DNA of 11,125 nucleotides, taken from assembly GCA_910576845.1 (NCBI GenBank), contig CAJTJA010000072.1, forward strand, positions 1-11,125, read 5' to 3'. The notes beneath the pieces are model-generated. The model was not told where the DNA came from. It did no database searches and saw nothing but the letters and a program-made list of their open reading frames with translations. This DNA comes from an uncultured Oscillibacter sp. (GTDB lineage: Bacteria > Bacillota > Clostridia > Oscillospirales > Oscillospiraceae). Shown piece by piece: positions 5,465 to 11,125 of this stretch. Positions within the stretch are counted from its first letter, which is position 1. Every line of letters begins with the position of its first letter. The position numbers and the translations under genes are program-made.

Positions 5465-7246
5465 ATGGCCTTTCCTCAGAGCTTTATGGATGAGTTGACG
5501 GCCAGATGCGATATTGTCGATATCGTCGGCAGTTATGTTCAGCTGAACCGAAAGGGCTCCAATCTTTTTGGCCTTTGTCCCTTCCACAGTGAAAAAACCG
5601 GCTCCTTTTCCGTTTCACCGGACAAGCAGATTTATTACTGCTTTGGCTGCAAAAAGGGCGGCGGCGTCATCAACTTCATTATGGAGGCGGAAAACCTCCC
5701 TTTTCCCGACGCAGTGCGCCTCTTAGCCAAACGGGCAGGATTGGAGGTACCGGAGGAGCAGGGCGACCGGGAAGCCGCTTTCCGCAGACAGAGACTTCTG
5801 GAGCTGAACCGGGAGGCCGCCCGTTTTTATCACCGCCTTCTTCAGCAGCCGGAAGGCCGTGCTGTCCGTGATTATCTCGAACGGCGGCAAATCCGCAAGT
5901 CTACCGCTGTCAATTTTGGTATGGGAGCTTCCCCTGACGCCTGGGATACACTGCTGAACTCTATGACGGCTCTGGGCTACACCAAGTCCGAGCTGTTAAT
6001 GGCCGGATTAATCGTAGACAATAAAAAAGGCGGATTCTATGACAAGTTCCGAAACCGCCTTATGCTCCCGGTCATCGACACCAGAGGAGACGTTGTAGCT
6101 TTTGGCAGCCGGGTGCTGGACAAGTCCGAGCCTAAGTATATGAATTCCTCCGAGACGCCCGTATACAGCAAACGCCGGGTTCTCTACGGTTTAAACCTGG
6201 CTAAAAAAAGCAAGCGGTCCAATATCATTCTCTGCGAGGGTAATCTGGACATTGTCACCCTGCATCAGGCAGGATTTGACAACGCGGTAGCCTCTATGGG
6301 CACCGCCTTAACCTCGGAACAGATAAGACTTCTCTCTCGCTTCACGAAAGAACTGGTGCTGTGCTATGATAACGATAACGCAGGTAAAATTGCAACAGAA
6401 CGCGCCCTGCAGCTTTTAAACGGTTCTGAATTTTCGGTAAAGGTCCTTCAGCTTCCCCGGCGGCAGGCTGAGAACGGAGAACTGGTAAAGCAGGACGCTG
6501 ATGACTTCATTAAAAATCAGGGTTCCGCTGCCTTTGAACGGCTGCTGGACGGCAGTGAAAACGGCGTGGAATTCCGCATGGCCCAAATTGCCGGAAAATA
6601 TGATCTGGAAAACGACGAAGCCCGGGTTGCTTACAGCGAAGAAGTCAGCGGTCTGCTGGCTGCTTTGCCTGGAGCAGTGGAACGTGAAATTTACTCCGTC
6701 CGCGCCGCTGAGACCGCCCGTATTACGCCCGACGCTATGAAACTGGAGGTCCAGCGGGCAAGGAAGCGAAAACTCACCAGAGAAAACCGGGCAGAACTCC
6801 GAAAGGAGCTGAATCCGGCCGTCCAGTCACAACCGCAGGAGCGCTCTTTGCGTTACGACAATATTCGTTCTGCCAGAGCGGAGGAAGGCGTGCTTCGGCT
6901 GCTGCTTCTGGATGACCATCTCTTTCCTCCAGATTCCCCTCTGAAGGAAACGGATTTTTCCTCTCCCCTGCTGGGCCGGGTCTTCACCCTGCTGTGGCAG
7001 GCCCGGGAAAGAGGGCAAAGCGCAGCGCTCCCATGTCTGGCCGGGGAGCTGACTGCAGAGGAGATGAATCATATTACCGCAGTCTGCCAGCGGCCCGAAT
7101 CTCTTCAAAACGGACGGCAGGCGCTGTCAGATTACATACGCGTCATACAGACAGAGGCTGAAAAGCGTTCCGGCGGCAAACCGGACCCCCTGTTGGCAGC
7201 GGCAGAAAAATATAAAGACAAAAAGGGAGAAAAACGGAATGTCTAA
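5465..7246 (+). CDS. dnaG: DNA primase
   Basis: Primase makes the RNA primers for lagging-strand and restart synthesis at the replication fork and works with the replicative helicase. The 593-residue protein has the standard order. An N-terminal CHC2 zinc-binding domain has LCPFHSEK and YYCFGC (C38, H41, C59, C62). The RNA polymerase core follows, with RNRLMLPVIDTRGDVVAFGSR around 197-216. The Toprim fold carries the catalytic acidic residues in CEGNLDI (E258) and YDNDNAGK (D302, D304). The C-terminal helicase-binding region is less conserved. In many homologues these Toprim segments read EGYMD and DGD or DSD; here they are EGNLD and DND, with the acidic residues retained. It overlaps rpoD by 8 bases, the usual macromolecular-synthesis operon layout. 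A strong AAAGGAGG supports ATG 5465. Confidence 0.97.
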   Translation: MAFPQSFMDELTARCDIVDIVGSYVQLNRKGSNLFGLCPFHSEKTGSFSVSPDKQIYYCFGCKKGGGVINFIMEAENLPFPDAVRLLAKRAGLEVPEEQGDREAAFRRQRLLELNREAARFYHRLLQQPEGRAVRDYLERRQIRKSTAVNFGMGASPDAWDTLLNSMTALGYTKSELLMAGLIVDNKKGGFYDKFRNRLMLPVIDTRGDVVAFGSRVLDKSEPKYMNSSETPVYSKRRVLYGLNLAKKSKRSNIILCEGNLDIVTLHQAGFDNAVASMGTALTSEQIRLLSRFTKELVLCYDNDNAGKIATERALQLLNGSEFSVKVLQLPRRQAENGELVKQDADDFIKNQGSAAFERLLDGSENGVEFRMAQIAGKYDLENDEARVAYSEEVSGLLAALPGAVEREIYSVRAAETARITPDAMKLEVQRARKRKLTRENRAELRKELNPAVQSQPQERSLRYDNIRSARAEEGVLRLLLLDDHLFPPDSPLKETDFSSPLLGRVFTLLWQARERGQSAALPCLAGELTAEEMNHITAVCQRPESLQNGRQALSDYIRVIQTEAEKRSGGKPDPLLAAAEKYKDKKGEKRNV

Positions 7247-8636
7247 TAAACAGGATTTGACCCAGCAGGAGCTCGACCGTCAGGCAGACGCGTTCTTAGC
7301 CGCCTCTGAAGCAGAGGCTTCCTCTCAGGCGGCAGAAACGGTCCCCCATATCATGACGGACGAAGAGGCCAAAAAAGCCGGTATTGTCCGTCTGGACGAT
7401 AAACAGGTCGCTGCGCTTCCTGCCGCCTCCTGGCTTATCGGAAATGAAAAGCTTCGGGAGCTTCTGGCTAAAAGCAGAAAAAAGGGCAAGCTGGAATCCG
7501 CTGAGTTGATGGAGGCTGTGGACGATCTGAATCTTGAAGGCGAGCAGATGGATCAGCTTTATGATTCCTTGGAAGCGCTGAATATTGATATCAGCGCGGA
7601 AGAGGACCTTTTGCCGGAGCTGCCGGAAGAAGGTCCGGCAGCCGAAGAGATTGCCGGGATGGAAGAAGAGGAGTTGGTCGATCCCAATACCTTGGTCAAC
7701 AGCTTCTCTATTGACGATCCCGTCCGCATGTACCTAAAAGAAATCGGCAAGGTGGCCCTGCTTACCCCCGAAGAGGAGGTCAGCCTTGCGCAGGCTATGT
7801 CCGATGGAAATGAAGCGGCTGAAAAGCTGATGGAGCTTCGCCGCCGCCGGGAAGAAGGACAGCCGGTAGATGCCGCTGAGGAAGCCGTTCTCCGCAAGCA
7901 ATACCGGGCGGGGGAAACCGCTAAGCAAAAGCTGGCAGAGGCCAATCTCCGTCTGGTAGTTTCCATCGCCAAGCGTTATGTAGGCCGGGGAATGCTGTTT
8001 CTGGACTTAATTCAGGAAGGCAATCTGGGTCTCATTAAAGCTGTGGAGAAGTTCGACTGCACCAAAGGCTTTAAATTTTCCACCTACGCCACCTGGTGGA
8101 TTCGTCAGGCCATCACACGGGCCATCGCCGATCAGGCCCGGACCATCCGCATTCCGGTCCACATGGTGGAAACCATCAATAAAGTCATTCGAGTCAGCCG
8201 TCAGCTTCTCCAGGAGCTGGGCCACGACCCCTCCCCTAATGAAATTGCCGCAGAAATGAACATGCCGGTGGATAAGGTCCGGGAAATTATGAAAATTGCT
8301 CAAGAGCCGGTATCCCTGGAAACACCGATCGGCGAAGAAGAGGATTCTCACCTGGGAGACTTTATTCCGGATGAGGGGGCCTCGGAACCCTCGGAAGCTG
8401 CGTCCTTTACCCTTTTGAAAGAACAGCTGATGGATGTGTTGTCCACCCTGACCCCTCGGGAAGAAAAGGTGCTGAAGCTCCGCTTCGGCATCGAGGACGG
8501 GCGGACCCGGACACTGGAGGAAGTTGGCAAGGAATTCAATGTTACCAGGGAGCGTATCCGCCAGATTGAGGCCAAGGCTCTGCGAAAACTCCGTCATCCC
8601 TCCAGAAGCAAAAAGCTGAAAGACTTTTTGAATTAA
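7239..8636 (+). CDS. rpoD: Housekeeping RNA polymerase sigma factor (RpoD/SigA)
   Basis: This primary sigma factor directs RNA polymerase to most promoters. The 465 residues contain, in order: a roughly 65-residue acidic N-terminal extension, a region 1.1-like segment (about 66-118), region 1.2 (DDPVRMYLKEIG, 159-170), region 2 (NLRLVVSIAKRY to TRAIADQARTIRIPVHM, about 236-309), region 3 (about 310-390) and region 4 (TLEEVGKEFNVTRERIRQIE, 425-444). The -10 recognition helix STYATWWIRQAITRAI is intact. Between regions 1.2 and 2, residues about 192-230 form a charged insert roughly 34 residues longer than in Bacillus SigA. ATG 7239 lies inside the end of dnaG (ATGTCTAA overlap) with GGGAGA 9-10 bases upstream. 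The gene is convergent with the ATPase gene and followed by a perfect hairpin. Confidence 0.97.
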   Translation: MSNKQDLTQQELDRQADAFLAASEAEASSQAAETVPHIMTDEEAKKAGIVRLDDKQVAALPAASWLIGNEKLRELLAKSRKKGKLESAELMEAVDDLNLEGEQMDQLYDSLEALNIDISAEEDLLPELPEEGPAAEEIAGMEEEELVDPNTLVNSFSIDDPVRMYLKEIGKVALLTPEEEVSLAQAMSDGNEAAEKLMELRRRREEGQPVDAAEEAVLRKQYRAGETAKQKLAEANLRLVVSIAKRYVGRGMLFLDLIQEGNLGLIKAVEKFDCTKGFKFSTYATWWIRQAITRAIADQARTIRIPVHMVETINKVIRVSRQLLQELGHDPSPNEIAAEMNMPVDKVREIMKIAQEPVSLETPIGEEEDSHLGDFIPDEGASEPSEAASFTLLKEQLMDVLSTLTPREEKVLKLRFGIEDGRTRTLEEVGKEFNVTRERIRQIEAKALRKLRHPSRSKKLKDFLN

Positions 8637-8702
8637 CTTTCATTTTTAAAAGAGGCAAAATTTCTTGTCGCCTCAGGGCAGTCTGAACGCGGCCAACACC
8701 GA

Positions 8703-8740
8703 AACAACGGCGGCGAAGTTTCAACTTCGCCGCCGTTGTT
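8703..8740. terminator. Shared bidirectional hairpin between rpoD and the convergent ATPase gene
   Basis: The arms AACAACGGCGGCGAAGTT (8703-8720) and AACTTCGCCGCCGTTGTT (8723-8740) pair perfectly over 18 bp with a 2-base loop. It lies 66 bases after the rpoD stop and 14 bases after the ATPase stop on the other strand, where a shared terminator would be placed. The stem ends in TTGTT on both strands, but the U-tract is short. Confidence 0.7.
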
Positions 8741-8754
8741 CTGCGCTATTACGA

Positions 8755-9819
8755 TTACAGGTAGCTCAGCAAGCGGCCCGCCTCTAAAGCCGCCTGCGCC
8801 CGAACTCCGTCGAAATCGACGTAAGGATTGTAGACCGCTTCCAGTGCATCGTGGTTTCGTTTCGCATCTTTTAAAGCGTCTATGGCTTCCTCCCGGAGCA
8901 ACGCTACCATTCTTGACTGAAAGCGAAGGCGGCCTTTCCCCTCAGTTTCTGCCATAGCATCCAAACGAATACGGCGGTATGGTTTTTTGCCATAGTCCAT
9001 TCCAGGGCAGGAGGTAATAAAGGCCAAGCCCAAACCCGGAACCAAGAGATGTTCCATGCGTCCCGGATCTTCCGGAGAGAGACAGGCAATGGTATCCCAT
9101 CCCTTTTCCGACGCTGCGGTGTGAAGTTTAGCCAAGGCTGCACCCGCCAGCTCCCAGCTATCGGTAAACTCATAAACTCTGGGGCAGAGGACGTCTATAC
9201 TGTCATATCTCCAGATATAACCTTTATAAGTGATGCTGCCAAGAAACCGCCTCGTTGTTCTTCCCTGCTGGCCTCCTCTTGCCCGAAACTCCCGGGCGAT
9301 AATGCCTTTAATCCGCCGCTCCAAACGTTCACCGTCAAACCCCTTCTCTATCGATGACACCGCATCCAGTTCCACTTGGCGGGCAGCTTTTAAACTGTGA
9401 TACGCCCGGACGTATGCCGCTTTATATGCGCATGTCCTGGCTTTTACCTCTTCTGAAGCTTTCTTTGCGGCTGTGAGATCATAAAAGCGGCCCAAATCCA
9501 TGTAACGATCCACAGCGGCAGGATATTTAGGCTCAACAACATGGGGCGACGTTCCGTCCGCCACCGCGCAGCGAAGTTCCGGGATTACCACCCCATCCAG
9601 CGAATCCGGGTCCCCTGAGCACCAAAGATATTCTACCGCCGTACCTGCTTCCTCCATAGTCCGGCCGATCTCCCGCATAAACGTATTCTTTCCAACACCG
9701 GGACCGCCTTTCAAAATCATAAAATCATATGTATTTTCAATATCCACTATTTCTGAAAATAGATTCTGAAATCCCTCTCCGCTGTTCGCCCCTACAAAAA
9801 AATTGGTCACTTGTGCCAT
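8755..9819 (-). CDS. PRK06851-like tandem P-loop ATPase-type protein with altered Walker motifs
   Basis: This 354-residue soluble protein resembles a clostridial and bacilli family I know as PRK06851, described only as ATPase or nucleotide kinase-like. The N-terminal half has FFVGANSGEGF, then MILKGGPGVGKNTFMREIG (P-loop 38-46), then CSGDPDSLDGVVIPEL (68-82). A second copy of the same layout begins at about 190: FLGSITYKGY, a stretch where a P-loop is expected but TDSWELAGAALAKL is found (about 219-232), then SPEDPGRMEHLLVPGLG (248-264). So the second Walker A is lost, and the first has Asn45 where Ser or Thr should bind magnesium. A helical, basic linker (about 115-180) joins the halves. GGAGG 8-9 bases upstream supports ATG 9819. 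Function unknown; nucleotide binding is likely but hydrolysis is doubtful. Confidence 0.8.
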   Translation of the reverse strand: MAQVTNFFVGANSGEGFQNLFSEIVDIENTYDFMILKGGPGVGKNTFMREIGRTMEEAGTAVEYLWCSGDPDSLDGVVIPELRCAVADGTSPHVVEPKYPAAVDRYMDLGRFYDLTAAKKASEEVKARTCAYKAAYVRAYHSLKAARQVELDAVSSIEKGFDGERLERRIKGIIAREFRARGGQQGRTTRRFLGSITYKGYIWRYDSIDVLCPRVYEFTDSWELAGAALAKLHTAASEKGWDTIACLSPEDPGRMEHLLVPGLGLAFITSCPGMDYGKKPYRRIRLDAMAETEGKGRLRFQSRMVALLREEAIDALKDAKRNHDALEAVYNPYVDFDGVRAQAALEAGRLLSYL

Positions 9820-10152
9820 ATCGGTCTGCCTCCAAAAGTTTTTTACATGCTCAGGCTATGCGGAGAGGACTTGGCCTGACAGCGGTTTTTTGAAAACAGC
9901 TCTGCTTCCCTTGCGAAATCCTTTCGGACCTGCCATACTATTTCTAAATCGCTGAGAAAACGCAGTTTAACAGCCAGGCAGCGCCTTAAGCCCTTCCGCC
10001 CCCTTTAATGAAGCGAAGCCTCCCCTGGGGGAGGCTTCACTTCACAACTCATCAATTTTTATTCCGTCAATCTGGTTCCTCACCCGGCGCTTTTCCCGGG
10101 TCACTCCGGGAACGGTCCCCGTCACTGGTCAGATTTTTTAACCGCCACCGAA
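9820..10152. other. 333-bp non-coding gap between the M23 peptidase and the ATPase gene
   Basis: Both flanking genes run on the minus strand. The gap contains a long hairpin (10009-10044, listed separately), a GC-rich stretch with a 7-bp inverted repeat TTCCCGG/CCGGGAA (10093-10112) and two copies of GTCACT (10100, 10131). Near the ATPase start there is a near-palindrome AGCGGTTTT...AAAACAGCT (9882-9902). No convincing sigma-A promoter was found for the ATPase gene, and no tRNA or credible small gene was seen. Confidence 0.5.
10009..10044 (-). terminator. Probable terminator of the M23 peptidase transcript
   Basis: In the minus-strand RNA the arms starting at 10044 and ending at 10009 form a 17-bp stem with a single U-G wobble and a 2-base loop. 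The core GAAGCCTCCCC/GGGGAGGCTTC (10015-10038) is perfect. Read on the plus strand the same position is a C-A mismatch, which favours the minus orientation. The following U-tract is weak (UUAAA). Confidence 0.55.
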
Positions 10153-11125
10153 TCATTGCGCATAATATCCCTCATAGAGATCGCCAGCCCCATCCGCTTC
10201 CGCAGCCGCCTTTGCCTCCTCTATGGATTTAAACTTCGGTTCCTGTTCAATAACCTTACTTCCATTCTCGTTAGGCCAGCCCTGAGCCTTCGCTTCCTTT
10301 ATTTCTTCCAATGTTTTGCTTCCAGGGCCGCTTTCTCCCACTTGAAACTCCCCGATCACATTGTGATCCTTATCATAAAGTGGGATGGTGTATCCGGTCA
10401 CATGGTTTTCCTCCACCCAGTTCGTATAAGCAGCTGCCTCTTCCGGACTGTCCGCTGCGGTAATATTCGATTCTTTCGTGGAGATATAACCTCTCTCCCC
10501 ATTGGTACCGACAACAGAAAGCAAGTCCGGGTCATAACCCGTAAGCCGATACCCAAAGGCATTTCCGTAGGTCTCACCCCGGCTGTTTTTGGGGTACCCC
10601 CCATCTACCAGCTGGGCTCTCTGCCTCCTTGCTTCTTCCGGCTCCGCTCCTTCAGGTCCCACCGGCTCCGGCGGTTCCGCCGCTTTTGGCTGGGCTGGAG
10701 CGGCGGCAGGTTCTGGTTGGGACGCTCCCAGCCCGGCAGGAACTCCGTTCATTTGGTAAAACGTTTCTGGATTCTGCAATACACCATCCCGCAAAATTTC
10801 AAAGTGCAGGTGAGGTCCGGTGGACTGGCCCGTACTGCCCACCGATGCAATGGTCTGACCCAGATCCACCGCATCCCCGGTTTTCACCGTTACGCTCCGG
10901 CAGTGGGCGTAGAATGTCTCCAGGCCGTTTCCATGATCCAGGCGAACATAATTGCCCTGCCGGGCGCTGAATCCAGCTTCTTTCACCGTGCCCGCCGCCG
11001 CAGCGAAAATGGGGGTTCCCTCCGCCATGCCGCCGATATCCACACCGCTGTGGGTCACAACGCCCTCCCCGCCAGGCTTCGTCCGATCTCCAAAAGGATT
11101 TATGACTTGTGTGCTCTCCACAGGC
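10153..11125 (-). CDS. M23-family metallopeptidase, N-terminus outside window (possibly an M56/M23 fusion)
   Basis: This is a zinc endopeptidase of the LytM/M23 type, which cuts peptide cross-links of peptidoglycan outside the cell. From the GTG at 11121 the residues are: INPFGDR, then HSGVD (H24, D28), an Ala-rich strand AAAAGTVKEAG, FYAH (H73) and TGPHLHFE (H104, H106), giving the complete M23 zinc site. A Pro/Ala/Glu linker (about 134-170) leads to a C-terminal domain with GETYGNAFGYRLTGYDPDL, NGERGYIS and TIPLYDKDHNVIGEF. That domain resembles the tail of clostridial BlaR1-like M56/M23 proteins. The frame is open through the edge and the GTG has no secretion signal before it, so the real start lies beyond 11125. 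Membrane anchoring upstream is likely but not visible. Confidence 0.85.
   Translation of the reverse strand, partial: PVESTQVINPFGDRTKPGGEGVVTHSGVDIGGMAEGTPIFAAAAGTVKEAGFSARQGNYVRLDHGNGLETFYAHCRSVTVKTGDAVDLGQTIASVGSTGQSTGPHLHFEILRDGVLQNPETFYQMNGVPAGLGASQPEPAAAPAQPKAAEPPEPVGPEGAEPEEARRQRAQLVDGGYPKNSRGETYGNAFGYRLTGYDPDLLSVVGTNGERGYISTKESNITAADSPEEAAAYTNWVEENHVTGYTIPLYDKDHNVIGEFQVGESGPGSKTLEEIKEAKAQGWPNENGSKVIEQEPKFKSIEEAKAAAEADGAGDLYEGYYAQ

Noticed and set aside
8007..8597. Minus-strand open frame inside rpoD (196 codons)
   Set aside because: It is antisense to the conserved regions 2-4 of RpoD, with composition typical of a shadow frame.
8652..8674. GAGGC/GCCTC inverted repeat just after rpoD
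   Set aside because: Only 5 bp with a 13-base loop and no U-tract; the 18-bp hairpin at 8703-8740 is a far better terminator.
9856..9936. 26-residue basic minus-strand ORF (MAGPKGFRKGSRAVF...) upstream of the ATPase gene
   Set aside because: No ribosome binding site is visible before its ATG, and the region is probably just leader sequence.

Overview
The window looks like chromosome from a moderately GC-rich, low-accessory Firmicute of the Clostridia, most likely an Oscillospiraceae-type gut bacterium. The grounds are AGGAGG-type ribosome binding sites throughout, a dnaG-rpoD operon, a DUF4250 micro-protein next to a HIT protein, an ECF sigma factor with a single-pass membrane partner of the kind common in gut clostridia, and an M23 peptidase whose C-terminal segment resembles clostridial M56/M23 proteins. 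The genus is inferred from style, not from a database match.

Layout from left to right. Positions 1-947 (+) hold the C-terminal third of alanyl-tRNA synthetase (editing domain plus DHHA1 domain). After a GC-rich hairpin comes a tight same-strand set: a small cupin (1077-1415), an unrecognised 206-residue protein (1412-2032), a 57-residue DUF4250 protein (2029-2202) and a HINT-type HIT nucleotide-binding protein (2243-2581). The first three are linked by 4-base start/stop overlaps. Positions 2582-2769 are non-coding and contain a run of inverted repeats that resembles a composite intergenic repeat. On the minus strand, 4385 down to 2770 is an ECF-type sigma factor and its probable membrane-bound anti-sigma partner. 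They also share a 4-base overlap, and a good candidate autoregulated ECF promoter lies at 4424-4452.

An Sfp-type 4'-phosphopantetheinyl transferase (5245-4646, minus) has a near-consensus sigma-A promoter and a strong terminator. It is divergent from dnaG (5465-7246) and rpoD (7239-8636), which overlap by 8 bases and form the classical macromolecular-synthesis pair of DNA primase and housekeeping sigma factor. A perfect 18-bp inverted repeat separates rpoD from the convergent gene at 9819-8755. That gene encodes a tandem P-loop ATPase-like protein in which the first Walker A motif is atypical and the second appears lost. The window ends in an N-terminally incomplete M23 metallopeptidase (minus, 10153 to the edge), preceded by a 333-bp gap holding its probable terminator.

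Most genes are housekeeping. No CRISPR array, tRNA, rRNA, transposase or phage gene was found. The features most worth checking are the ATPase with degenerate P-loops, the hairpin cluster at 2590-2745 that abuts the odd low-complexity tail of the anti-sigma protein, the ECF promoter, the coupled trio containing an unknown protein, and an approximately 34-residue insertion in RpoD.
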